Assembly (NCBI RefSeq): GCF_022288725.1
Contig: NZ_JAKNTA010000002.1
Location: 113,958-177,957, forward strand
Direction of reading: 5' to 3'
Origin: Kitasatospora sp. A2-31
Lineage (GTDB): Bacteria > Actinomycetota > Actinomycetes > Streptomycetales > Streptomycetaceae
DNA length: 64,000 bases
Both the position numbers and the translations under genes were made by a program. The notes beneath the pieces are model-generated. The model was not told the origin of the DNA. It did not search any database and worked only from the letters and a program-made list of their open reading frames with translations. This document shows, in pieces, positions 27,808 through 37,500 of this stretch; the first letter of the stretch is position 1, and every line of letters starts with the position of its first letter.

Positions 27808-28021
27808 GCCCCGTCCAACGAGGCTCCGCCACCCGGGTCACGGGTGCCGAGTGGGCGGGTGACGGCGGGTTTCCGGTGGCGAGTGGCATGAGAGGGCGGT
27901 GGGATGGGGAAGGGTCGGGGGGCAAATCCGGCAAACCATCGCACTTCGCCGGAGTGAACCAGGTGCGCGGATGCTCCCCGCTCCGCGCCCGCCGAGGCAA
28001 CCGCGACAAGAAGGGCATCCG

Positions 28022-29122
28022 ATGTACGCAGCCGAGCTCACGCCGACCGTCCTCGCCGAGCTGCGCCGCCCCCGGCGCTACCCGGCCGTCTCCGTCCTGC
28101 TGCCCACCCACCGCAGGGAGCCGGACAACTCCCAGGACCCGGTGCGACTGCGGAACCTGGTCGCCGAGGCCAAGAACCGGCTGCACGCCGACGAGGCCGT
28201 CTCCCGGGCCGACCGGCTCGACGTGGTCGACCAGCTGGACCGGGCCATGCGCGAGGTCGACCTGGTGCACGCGGAGGACGGCCTGGCGATCTTCGCGGCG
28301 CCCGGCGAGTTCCAGGTGTGGTCGCTGCCGCGCACCGTGCCCGCCCGCGTGGTGCTCTCCGAGACCTTCCTGACCCGCAACCTGGTCTCCGCGTACATCG
28401 CCGGCGCGCCGTACTGGGTGCTCACGGTGGCCGCCGACCGGGTCGCGCTGTTCGGCGGGACCGGGCCGCGGCTGGTCGAGCACACGGCGGGCCGGTTCCC
28501 GCTCGACCAGGTCCTGCCGGACTGGGACGTCGAGCGCCAGGAGCAGATCGGCGACGTGCCCAGCACCTTCCGCGACGAGGAGACCCGGCGCTTCCTGCGC
28601 CACGCGGACACCGCGCTCACGGCCGTGCTGGAGGCCGACCCGCGCCCGCTGTACGTGCTCGGCGAGGCCGCCGCGCTGGCGCTGCTGGACGAGGTGGGCA
28701 CCGCGGTGAAGCGCGCCACGGCCCAGGTGCCGCGCGGCGGCCTCGGGCACGCCGCGGCCGCCGCCGTCGCCGAGGCCGTCCGGCCGACGGTGGCCCAGCA
28801 GGGGCAGCGCGCCGTCGCGGAGGTGCACAAGCGCCTCGACCAGGCGCGCAGCGACAAGGCGCTGGCCAGCGGCATCGACGAGGTCTGGCAGAGCGTCACC
28901 CTGGGCCGGGTGGCGCTGCTGGCGGTCGAGGAGGACTACTGGGAGCCCGTCAGGGTGGCGGACAACCACCTGGTGCCCGCCGACGCCGGCGAGCCCGACG
29001 TCCGCGAGGACATGGTCGACGAGATCGTGGAGCGGGCCCTGGACACCGGTGCCACGGTGCGGTTCGTGCCCGCCGGCGAGCTCGCGGACGGCGGCCGGAT
29101 CGCCGCCGTCCTGCGCTACTGA
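28022..29122 (+). CDS. BaeRF family 3-like protein (release factor 1-like fold)
   Basis: 366 residues matching the pattern I associate with bacterial archaeo-eukaryotic release-factor-like (baeRF) family 3: YPAVSVLLPTHRREPDNSQDPVRLRNLV at the N-terminus, GLAIFAAPGEFQVWSLP, a central TFRDEETRRFLRHADTALTAVL, and the C-terminal VRFVPAGELADGGRIAAVLRY typical of eRF1/aRF1-like domains. Proposed roles concern ribosome-linked stress; none is proven. ATG 28022 begins the conserved region. Monocistronic. Confidence 0.8.
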   Translation: MYAAELTPTVLAELRRPRRYPAVSVLLPTHRREPDNSQDPVRLRNLVAEAKNRLHADEAVSRADRLDVVDQLDRAMREVDLVHAEDGLAIFAAPGEFQVWSLPRTVPARVVLSETFLTRNLVSAYIAGAPYWVLTVAADRVALFGGTGPRLVEHTAGRFPLDQVLPDWDVERQEQIGDVPSTFRDEETRRFLRHADTALTAVLEADPRPLYVLGEAAALALLDEVGTAVKRATAQVPRGGLGHAAAAAVAEAVRPTVAQQGQRAVAEVHKRLDQARSDKALASGIDEVWQSVTLGRVALLAVEEDYWEPVRVADNHLVPADAGEPDVREDMVDEIVERALDTGATVRFVPAGELADGGRIAAVLRY

Positions 29123-29164
29123 TCGCCTCCTGATCCCGTCGGGCCGCGGCCGGGCCCCCGCTCG

Positions 29165-29590
29165 TCAGCGGTAGAACGTCCGCCCGGCCGCGCCCGAGGA
29201 GACCGACCAGACCTCGCTGATCCGGCCGGCCGTGATCCGCAGGGTGTCCGTCCCGCTGCGGGCGACCGTCCCGCCCCCCTCGTCCGTGAACTCGGCGAGG
29301 TACGGCCGGGCCACCGCCCCGGACGGCAGGCCGTCGACCAGTGCGAGGTCCACCACCGCCACCCCCTCGGCCCGGAACCGCAGGCCGGGACGGCGGCCGT
29401 GCCACCCGGCTATCAGGGCGGCGAGCTGCTGCGGCTCCCGTGCCTCGTCGAAGGCCTCGGTGCCCGCCTGGGCGTACCGCAGCGTGAACTCCGGGGCCAT
29501 GATCTGCGCAGCGAGCCCCGTCTCGCCGTTCCACATCGCCGTCCAGCGCTCGTAGGCCTCCACCCCGAAGCGCCGCAGCTCCTCGTCCAT
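29165..29590 (-). CDS. SnoaL/NTF2-like protein
   Basis: 141 residues with an NTF2-like cone fold signature: helix FGVEAYERWTAMWNGE, then LAAQIMAPEFTLRYAQ, a mid-protein GWHGRRPGLRFRAEGVAVVD, and the terminal strands GTDTLRITAGRISEVWSVS. Such proteins are small cyclases, isomerases or ligand binders. ATG 29590 is chosen to begin the fold. It is divergent from the conflict-system operon and converges on the baeRF gene. Confidence 0.78.
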   Translation of the reverse strand: MDEELRRFGVEAYERWTAMWNGETGLAAQIMAPEFTLRYAQAGTEAFDEAREPQQLAALIAGWHGRRPGLRFRAEGVAVVDLALVDGLPSGAVARPYLAEFTDEGGGTVARSGTDTLRITAGRISEVWSVSSGAAGRTFYR

Positions 29591-29742
29591 CCCCGTCCCC
29601 CGCTCTCGATCGTGCTCGATCCCGACGTCTGCGACGGTAGCAAGGGGCAGTGACAATCCGACCCGGCGGCCCGTGCCCGTCGTGCGCCGCGCCGCCCGCC
29701 GGTGCCCGTCCTGCGTCGTTGCCTGGCGGGAAGCGCCGCGGA

Positions 29743-29754
29743 CACCCTAGGGTG
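29743..29754. promoter_or_regulatory. Palindrome with -10-like hexamer upstream of the hydrolase-caspase operon
   Basis: Perfect 12-bp palindrome CACCCTAGGGTG, 58 bp before the hydrolase ATG. It contains TAGGGT (29748-29753), a good actinomycete -10. No matching -35 at normal spacing, so the site could be an operator, a promoter or both. Confidence 0.4.
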
Positions 29755-29811
29755 CTGGTCGGAGCGCCGGCCGTGCGGGCCGGGGGAGTTGGCGGAGAGC
29801 CTGGGGGCGGC

Positions 29812-31167
29812 ATGCGATTCCTGTTCGTGCACGGCACCGGGGTGCGGCGCGAGGGGTACGACCCGCTGTTCGAGCTGGTGGCACGTGAACTGACGAAGCG
29901 TTTCCCGGCGGCCGACGTGGTGCCCTGCTACTGGGGGGACGACCACGGCGTGACGCTGGCCGCCGGGGGCGCGTCCATCCCGGGCTTCGCCGGCCTCCCG
30001 ACGCCCCCGGCCGACCCCGCCGGGGTGCCGGCGGAGGCGCTGGTCGACCGGGTGGACGGCGGGTGGACCCTGTTGCTGGTCGACCCGCTCTGCGAGCTGC
30101 GGGTGCTGGCCGAACTGCCGGCCCAGGAGGACGCGTTCGGCGCGCCGGGGGTCCGCACCCCGGGCGAGGTGGTGGCCGGGCTGCTGGCCGCGCTGTCCGG
30201 TTCCCCGGCGGCCGGCGGCGCGGCCGGATCCGGCGAGCTGGAGGAACTGCTGGCCGCCACCGTGCTCGCCCCCCACCTCGCCGCCGCACTCGACCGGCTG
30301 GCCACCGCCGAGGAGTTCGCGCAGGCCTGCGACCGGGCCGTCGAGCCGGCGGCCGGGGCGGAACTGACCGCCGCCACCGCCCGCGCGCTCACCGCCGAGC
30401 TGCTCACCCTGGCCGGCCCGGCCGCGCTCTGCACCGCGGACGAGCGGGACCGGCTGGTCCTCCTCCTCACCGACCGCCTCGGCGGCGCCGCCCGTGGCCC
30501 GCTGGGCCGGGCGGCCGGGGTGCTCGGCCGGCTCGGCATGCGGCTCGGCGGACAACGACTCCTGGAGCGCCACCGCGGCGCCCTGACCGTCGGCGCCACC
30601 CCGGCGCTCGGCGACATCCTCCGCTACCAGGCGCGCGGCGGCCCGCTGCGCGCCTACCTGGCCGACCGGATCGCCGCCGCCCCCGGCCCGACGGTGGTGA
30701 TCGGCCACAGCCTCGGCGGCATCGCGCTGGTGGACTGCCTGGCGCTCGCCGCCGCCCGGGGCGAGACGCCGGCCGGGCTCAGGCTGCTGGTGACCGTCGG
30801 CTCCCAGGCACCGTTCCTGCACGAGCTCGGCGCGCTCCACGGGCTGGAGCCGGGCGCCGCGCTGCCCTCCGGATTCCCCCAGTGGCTGAACGTCTACGAC
30901 CCCGGGGACGTGCTCGGCTACCGGGCCGCGCCGGTCTTCCCCGGCGACCCGCGGGTCACCGACCACGAGGTGAGCAGCCGTCAGCCGTTCCCGTACTGCC
31001 ACGGCGCCTACTTCAAACTCCCCGCCCTCTACGACCGGATCGCCGCCGCACTGGACGGCACGGACCCCGCGGCCGGGCCGCGGGCCGCGGGCGGCGCAGC
31101 GGGAGCCGCCGCGCCGCCCGCCGTCCCCCGCACGAGGCGCGCGGGCGACGCCCGGGCCGCCGGGTGA
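29812..31167 (+). CDS. Alpha/beta hydrolase (lipase/esterase-like), first gene of a conflict-type operon
   Basis: 451 residues. The start MRFLFVHGTGVRREGYDPLFEL is the oxyanion-hole HG region of alpha/beta hydrolases. The nucleophile elbow VVIGHSLGGIAL (Ser300) follows a long helical insert (about 110-285). The acid is probably in NVYDPGDVLGY and the catalytic His in PYCHGAYFKL, so a full triad can be proposed. No signal peptide; cytoplasmic. The stop overlaps the caspase gene start by 4 bp (GTGA). By context it may be an effector or processing enzyme of the caspase-MoxR-vWA system; this is inference. It could cleave lipids or esters. Confidence 0.82.
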   Translation: MRFLFVHGTGVRREGYDPLFELVARELTKRFPAADVVPCYWGDDHGVTLAAGGASIPGFAGLPTPPADPAGVPAEALVDRVDGGWTLLLVDPLCELRVLAELPAQEDAFGAPGVRTPGEVVAGLLAALSGSPAAGGAAGSGELEELLAATVLAPHLAAALDRLATAEEFAQACDRAVEPAAGAELTAATARALTAELLTLAGPAALCTADERDRLVLLLTDRLGGAARGPLGRAAGVLGRLGMRLGGQRLLERHRGALTVGATPALGDILRYQARGGPLRAYLADRIAAAPGPTVVIGHSLGGIALVDCLALAAARGETPAGLRLLVTVGSQAPFLHELGALHGLEPGAALPSGFPQWLNVYDPGDVLGYRAAPVFPGDPRVTDHEVSSRQPFPYCHGAYFKLPALYDRIAAALDGTDPAAGPRAAGGAAGAAAPPAVPRTRRAGDARAAG

Positions 31168-33371
31168 CCGTCGCCGCCGACGCCGACCACGCGGGCCTCG
31201 CGCCCGAGCGGGTGTTCGCCCTCGTCGTCGGCATCGAGTCCTACGGCGTGGGCGCCGACTGGAACCTCCGCGGCCCGGCCCGCGACGCCGTCCGCTTCGC
31301 CGAGTGGCTGACCGGCCCGGCCGGGGTGCCCCCCGGCAACGTCCGGCTCTTCCTCTCCCCGCTGCCGGCCCCGCCGGTGGTGCCGCCCCGGCCCCGGCCC
31401 ACGCCGCAGTCGTACGCGCGGCGCGTCGGCGCCGCCGAGGCCGGCCCGGACGGGGCGCCGCCGCGGCCCTGCCCGGGAACGCCCGGCCCCCCGTCGGCCA
31501 ACGGCGGACAGCCGCGGGCGGCGCTGCCCGGCCCGGTCCGGCTCCCCGCCGCCCGCCCGGCCACCAGCCGGGAGATCGAGGACGCCCTGCTGCGCGAACT
31601 GCCCGCCTGCGACGGCGACCTGCTGCTCATCTACTGGGCCGGCCACGGCTACGCCGGTGACCACGACCAGCTGCTGCTGCCGTTCGCCGACGCCTCGGCC
31701 CCGCCGATCCGACACCTCGACCTCGACTCGGTGCTGCGGTTCTGGCGCTCCAGCAAGGTCCACCAGCGCTTCCGCCGGGTCGTCTCGATCGGCGACGCCT
31801 GCCGCCTGGACGTCCGCTCCGGCGTCCGCTCGACCTTCGGCCGGGTGGACTACGGCACCGGCAGACCGGTGCGCGGTCGCCGCACCTTCGTCCTCTACGC
31901 CGCCCAACCCGGCCTGCCCGCCCAGAACCTCGACGGCGGCGGACGCCTCACCGACACCCTGCTGGCCCGGCTGGCCGGCCGCAGCCTCGACGACAGCCTC
32001 CGCCACCTGCCCGACATCGCCCGCGAGGTGCACGCCGACCTGGCCGCGCTCGCCGACCGCGGCCAGGCCTGGCAGCAGATCCAGTGGCGGATCAGCGACT
32101 GGGACGGCAATCCGGTCCTCGACGACGGCTGGCCGGACGAACCGGCCGGTGCGCCCCGCCTCGACGACCAGGCCTGGGCCGAGCTGGACCGCCTGCTGCC
32201 CGGCCCCGGACTCCCGCCGGACGCCTACCGCGCCTACCGCTGGGCCTTCGAGGCGGCCGGCTGCGCCCCGCCGGGCCCGGTGCTGCCCGCCGCGGAGCCG
32301 ATGGCCGTGGTCCGCGACCTCGACCACCGGCTCGGATCCGCCGACCGCCGGCTGCCGCTGCCGCTCGCCTTCGTCCGCTACCTGGCCGCCCGCGAGGCCG
32401 ACCCGGTGCGCGCCGAGCGGCTGGCGGACTGGGTCCGCCGCACCGGCGGGCGGCTCGGCGCCGAGGCCGTCCCCGCACCGCCGGCGCCGGAGCGCGACGG
32501 CCGCGCCGAACTCCACGTCGAACTCACCGAGTCCAGCGACGAGGACGCCTACCTGGCCCGGATCTGGCTGCACCGGCGCGGCTTCGAGGCGCTCTGGGAG
32601 TCCGGCCGGCCGCTTCCCCTGCGGGCCGTCCGGGCGGAGCTGCTCCGGCAGCTGTTCGGCCCGGCCGTCGGACCGGACCTGCGGCGGATCGAGTTCCACG
32701 TCCCCGAACCGCTGCTGGAGGAGGAGTTCGAGCGCTGGCCGCTGCCCACCCGGGGCCGCCGCAGCGCCGAACTCGGCAGCGCCTACGAGGTGCTGGTCCG
32801 CTGCCCGGACGAGCGGACGCACCAGTCCGGCCGGCGCTGGCGGCGCAAGTGGGCCTGGTACCGCGAGCACGGCGGCCGGCACCCGGACGCCGTCCACGCG
32901 CTCACCGAGGGCAGCGCACTAGATCCCGGGCTCGCCGACCGGCTCGGCGCCGAGGGCCACCCGGTCTGCGCCCTGCTCGACCGGCACGCCGCGCCGGTGG
33001 CGGAGCGGCTGGAGCTGGTGCTGGACGCGGGCCTGCCGATCGCGGTCTGGCGGCGCACGGGTGGCGCGCGCCCGGCCGCGTGCGCCCGCCCGGCGGGCCG
33101 CACCGCCGATCGCCCCGAGGACCGCCCGGCCGACCTGCCCGGGTGCCCCGCCGAGTCCGGCCTGGCCGTCCTCCTCGCGCCCGGGGCCGGCCCCGGTGAC
33201 GCCCCGGGGGACGACGGGAACGGCCTCGACCTCGACCGACTGCCCGCGGCCGTCTGGAAGCTGCGCATCGGGGCCGCCGCCGGCAGCTGCGCCGGCTGCC
33301 CGGGCGCGCGGCGCCTCGGACTGCTCTGGGACGACCCCGACCACCGCCCGCAGACCAGATCGCTGTCCTGA
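31164..33371 (+). CDS. Caspase-like peptidase fused to VMAP-C domain
   Basis: 735 residues. Residues about 14-260 form a caspase-family (C14/CHF) domain: VFALVVGIESYGVG, the catalytic His in IYWAGHGYAG (His161) and catalytic Cys in SIGDACRLDV (Cys213). A helical middle part (about 330-425, LDRLLPGPGLPPDAYRAYRW) precedes a C-terminal region (about 450-735) with HVELTESSDEDAYLARIWLH, IEFHVPEPLLEEEFERWPL and the ending RRLGLLWDDPDHRP. I recognise these as the VMAP-C domain of vWA-MoxR-associated proteins. In that system the caspase is the predicted toxic effector. GTG 31164 overlaps the preceding stop. No signal peptide. Confidence 0.88.
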   Translation: MTVAADADHAGLAPERVFALVVGIESYGVGADWNLRGPARDAVRFAEWLTGPAGVPPGNVRLFLSPLPAPPVVPPRPRPTPQSYARRVGAAEAGPDGAPPRPCPGTPGPPSANGGQPRAALPGPVRLPAARPATSREIEDALLRELPACDGDLLLIYWAGHGYAGDHDQLLLPFADASAPPIRHLDLDSVLRFWRSSKVHQRFRRVVSIGDACRLDVRSGVRSTFGRVDYGTGRPVRGRRTFVLYAAQPGLPAQNLDGGGRLTDTLLARLAGRSLDDSLRHLPDIAREVHADLAALADRGQAWQQIQWRISDWDGNPVLDDGWPDEPAGAPRLDDQAWAELDRLLPGPGLPPDAYRAYRWAFEAAGCAPPGPVLPAAEPMAVVRDLDHRLGSADRRLPLPLAFVRYLAAREADPVRAERLADWVRRTGGRLGAEAVPAPPAPERDGRAELHVELTESSDEDAYLARIWLHRRGFEALWESGRPLPLRAVRAELLRQLFGPAVGPDLRRIEFHVPEPLLEEEFERWPLPTRGRRSAELGSAYEVLVRCPDERTHQSGRRWRRKWAWYREHGGRHPDAVHALTEGSALDPGLADRLGAEGHPVCALLDRHAAPVAERLELVLDAGLPIAVWRRTGGARPAACARPAGRTADRPEDRPADLPGCPAESGLAVLLAPGAGPGDAPGDDGNGLDLDRLPAAVWKLRIGAAAGSCAGCPGARRLGLLWDDPDHRPQTRSLS

Positions 33372-33412
33372 CGGGGGATCGCCGTCCTGACAGGAAGGGA
33401 AGGAAGCAGCAC

Positions 33413-34549
33413 ATGAAGGACTGGTGGATCTACCAGGGCGAGGGCACCCCGGAGGAGCGGCTCTCCCGCCTGGCCGGCAAGCAGCCGCCCTGGCGGGACT
33501 TCGACGGCACCCCGGACCCGCACTACCGGGCCCCCGGCGCCACCGGGCACCCGTGGGAGCGGACCGCCCGGCGCGGCACCGGGTACGTGCCCGACGAAGC
33601 GGAGATCGACGCCGTCAACACGGCCCTCTACCTCAGCCGCCCGCTGCTGGTCACCGGGAAGCCCGGGGTCGGCAAGTCCACCCTGGCCTACAGCATCGCC
33701 ACCGACCTCGGCCTCGGCCCGGTCCTGCACTGGCCCATCACCAGCCGCAGCACCCTGCGCGACGGCCTCTACCGCTACGACGCGATCAGCCGCCTGCACG
33801 ACGCCAACCTCCAGCAGCTGAGCGGTGACGGGGGCACCGGCCCGACCGCGGCCCGCCCGGCGGAGCCGGACCACTCGATCGCCCCCTACCTGCGGCTCGG
33901 CCCGCTCGGCACCGCGCTGCTGCCGCAGGAGCGACCCCGGGTGCTGCTGATCGACGAGATCGACAAGAGCGACATCGACCTGCCGGGGGACCTGCTCACC
34001 GTCTTCGAGGACGGCGGCTTCGAGATCCCCGAGCTGGCCCGGATCGCCGCCCGGGAGCCGAGGGTCCGGATCGGCACCCACGACACCCTCGACGCCCCGA
34101 CCGCACCGGCCCCGGTCGATCCGGGCCCCGTGCCACCCGGGCTGGCGACCGCGGGGCCGGTGGCCGCCACCGTCGGCGTCGACCACGGCCGCGTCCAGTG
34201 CCGCGCCTTCCCCGTCGTCGTTCTCACCAGCAACAACGAGCGCGACTTCCCACCGCCCTTCCTCCGCCGCTGCATCCGCCTCCACGTCCAGCCGCCGGGC
34301 CCGGCCAGGCTCGAACAGATCATCAGACAGCGGCTCCACCTGCCCGCCGAACTCGACGACCGGCGCCGCAGCCTCGTCCAGGACCTCGTCCGGGCCTTCG
34401 AGGAGCAGCGCACCGAGGGCGACCTCGCCACCGACCAGCTGCTCAACGCCGTCCAACTCCGGCTCAGCGGAGCCTGGTCGGACGACGGCGAGCGCGACGC
34501 GTTCCTGCGGACCGTCCTGCAGAAGCTCACCGGACCGGCCTCGCCATGA
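33413..34549 (+). CDS. MoxR-family AAA+ ATPase of a VMAP conflict system
   Basis: 378 residues. An N-terminal extension of about 75 residues precedes Walker A GKPGVGKST (82-90), Walker B VLLIDEIDKSD (Asp181-Glu182) and sensor 1 TSNNERDFPPPFLRRC with an arginine-finger-like pair, then a helical lid. MoxR ATPases usually remodel a vWA-domain partner; the vWA-like gene follows with 4-bp overlap (ATGA). It lies 41 bp after the caspase stop with its own GA-rich Shine-Dalgarno. A disordered Pro/Thr insertion (about 228-250) interrupts the AAA core. Probably the NTP-driven switch of the module. Confidence 0.92.
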   Translation: MKDWWIYQGEGTPEERLSRLAGKQPPWRDFDGTPDPHYRAPGATGHPWERTARRGTGYVPDEAEIDAVNTALYLSRPLLVTGKPGVGKSTLAYSIATDLGLGPVLHWPITSRSTLRDGLYRYDAISRLHDANLQQLSGDGGTGPTAARPAEPDHSIAPYLRLGPLGTALLPQERPRVLLIDEIDKSDIDLPGDLLTVFEDGGFEIPELARIAAREPRVRIGTHDTLDAPTAPAPVDPGPVPPGLATAGPVAATVGVDHGRVQCRAFPVVVLTSNNERDFPPPFLRRCIRLHVQPPGPARLEQIIRQRLHLPAELDDRRRSLVQDLVRAFEEQRTEGDLATDQLLNAVQLRLSGAWSDDGERDAFLRTVLQKLTGPASP

Positions 34550-37500
34550 CCGACCGGCTGCTGCGCGCCCTCGCCGAGGCCGACGCCGCCTCGGCGGCCG
34601 GCCTCGGGCCCGAAGAGCTCGCGGACATCCTCTGGCTGGCCGGCTGCCTCGACGACGCCGCCCGCGACCGGGACCGGCCGGCCCCGCCCGTCCAGCCCGG
34701 CGGGAGTGCCGACGAGGCCGCCCCCGGCGCCGGCCCGGACGACGGTCCCGCCGACGAACGCGCCCCGGACGAGCCCCCGTCCGAGCAGCACTACGCCACC
34801 GCGGACCTCGCCGCTCCGCCCTCCGCGCCGCACCAGGCGCCCGCTCCCGAAGCCGAGCCGGATCCCGGCCCCGGCGGCCCGGAGCCGGACGGCAGGGCGG
34901 AGAACGCCCCCGCCGCCCGTCGCGGCGACCTCGTCCGCGTCCCCCGCGCCGCCGCCCTCGCCGACCCGCTCGCCGTCATGCGCGCCCTGCGCCCGCTCGG
35001 CCGCCGCACCCTCGCCGACGCCCACGGCGAGCCCGAACTGGACGAGGAGGCCACCGTCAGCGCGGGCGTCGACCAGCGCCTGCTGCTCCCCGTGCTCCGC
35101 CCCACCCCCGGCCGCTGGCTCGACCTCGCCCTGGTCATCGACACCCACCGCTCGATGACGCTCTGGCACGACCTCGTCGCCGAGCTCCGCCGGGTCATCG
35201 CCCAGACCGGCGTGTTCCGCGACGTCCGCACCTGGTACCTCGGCGGCACCGAGGCCGGCGGGCGGCCCGGTCTGGCCGCCCGCCCCGGCGGAGCGCTGCG
35301 CCGCCCGCAGGAGATCGCCGACCCCGCCGGGCGCCGCCTGATCCTGGTCGTCACCGACACCGTCGGCGGCGGCTGGGGCGGCCCGGCGCTGGACGCGGTG
35401 CTGCGCGGCTGGGGCCGGCACGGCCCGGTAGCCGTCCTCAACGTCCTGCCCGAGCGCCTCTGGTCGCGCGGGTCCGTCCGCCCCACGCCGCTCTGGCTGC
35501 GCGCGGCCGGCCCGGCCGCGCCGAACACCGCCTGGGAGGCCGCGGCCACCCGTGCGCGCGGGCGCACCCACCGGAGGCTGCGCGCCGACGCACCCGACCG
35601 CCCGCTGCCCGTGCCGGTGGTGGATCCGAACCCGGCCTCGCTGGCCGCGCTCGCGGCCCTGGTCTCCGGCGGCGGCCGGCGCAGCCGGCTCAGCTGCCTG
35701 CTGGTCGGCGAGCCGGGAACGGCGCCCGTCGACCGGGCCGACCGGCCGCCGGCCTCCGACGGGTCCGGCCGGCCGCCGACCGCCGGTGCGCACGGCCGCC
35801 CGACGACCGCCGCCGAGCCGGCGCTGGAACGGTTCCGGGCCAGCGCCTCCCCGCTGGCGCAGGAGCTGGCCGGCCACCTCTCCGCCGTCCCGCTGGTCCT
35901 GCCGGTGATGACGCTGGTCCGCCGGGCGATGCTCCCGCAGGCCGACCACGGCCACCTCGCCGAGGTGCTGCTCGGCGGCCTGCTCGCCCCCTGGGAGGCG
36001 CCGCCGCCCGGCGCCGACCCGGACGTCGTCGAGTTCGACTTCCTGCCCGGCGTCCGCGACGCCCTGCTCGGCGCCCAGCGCCGCGACACCGTCGCCCGGA
36101 TCCGCCGCACCGTCCGGCACCAGGTCGCCGCCTACCTCCGCTCGCGCCGCGCCTCGGCCGCCGACTTCCCGGCCGTCCGGGTGGCCGAGGAGACGCAGAG
36201 CCGCGAGCTGGCGCCCGACGCCCTGCCCTTCGCCGAGTCGCCGGCGGCCGTCCCGGCCCCGACGCCGGCCCTGCCGCCGGCCTACCGGTCGGCCGAGGAG
36301 TCCTGGGACTCCATGACCGTCGCCGAGGCCCTCGAACGGCCCGACCTGCTCGGCGTCCGACCCGCCGAGCAGCGGCCCGGTCTGCCGTACCTCACCCCCT
36401 ACCTCGACCGCCCGGTGGACGCCGAGATCCGCCGCCTGGTCGGCCGGGCCGCGCAGGGCGTCTCCACCGTGCTGCTGGTGGCCGGCGGCCCGGCCTCCGG
36501 CCGGACCCGGGCCTGCTTCGAGGCGCTGCGCACCCTGCCCGCCGACTGGACGGTGTGGCGGGCGCAGAGCCTGCAGGGGCGCGAGCTCCGACCGGAGGAA
36601 CCCGAGCGGTGCACGGTGGTCTGGTTCGACGAGGCGGAGCAGGTGCTGAACGCCCCGCAGGGCGAGGAGTCCGACCCGCTCCGACGGATCTCGGCCTGGG
36701 CGCGGTCCCGCTCCGGCGGCCCGCTCCTCCTGCTGGGCACGCTCCGGACGGACCGGCACGACCCGCCGGGCCCGGCCGGATCCCCGGCGGGGGGGATGCT
36801 CCGGCAGCACGTCCGGATGCTCGACATGCCCGAGTACTTCGACCGGCAGCAGGCCGCCGATGCCGTCCTCGGCAGCGACCCCCGGCTCGCCGAGGCGGCC
36901 CGGGTGGCCGCGGACGGACGGGTCGTCCAGGCGGTGACGGCCGCTCCCGGGCTGCGGGCCCGGTTCGACCGGGCGCCCGAGGAGGTCCGCGCCGTGCTCC
37001 ACGCGGCGCTCGACGCGCTGCGCCTGGGCCATCACCGCTCCCTGCCCGCGAGCCTGCTGCGGGCGGCGGCGCCGGGCTACCTCCACGCCGCACCGGCGAC
37101 GGACACCTGGTTCGAGCGGGCGATGGCCGACGCCACGGCGGAGGGCGCGGGTGGGGCCGGACTGTTCCGGGCGGACCACGGCCCCGGGTTCGAGGGCGCC
37201 GCCGGCTCCCGGGCGCCGTACACCCTGCACCCGCTGCTGGAGGCCTGGTACCTCGACGGGCGGGCGGGCTCGGTGCCGCCGGACGCGTTCTGGGACGCGC
37301 TGCTGGCGCACGCGGACCGCGGCGACCTGAGCCGGCTCGCCCGCGGGGCCCGCGGCATCGGTGCGGACGCCCGGGCCGAGGAGCTGGCCGCCGCGGCGAG
37401 CACCTACTACCGGCACCGGTACGCACAGTTCGTGGACTCGGGCGGCGGGGTCGAGCTCGCCACCGCCCGGCCCTACTTCTTCCTCAGCTACGCGCACACC

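Noticed and set aside
30063..31163. Extended start for the caspase protein
   Set aside because: The upstream part is an Arg/Gly shadow of the hydrolase gene; GTG 31164 gives a proper caspase N-terminus and a GTGA overlap.
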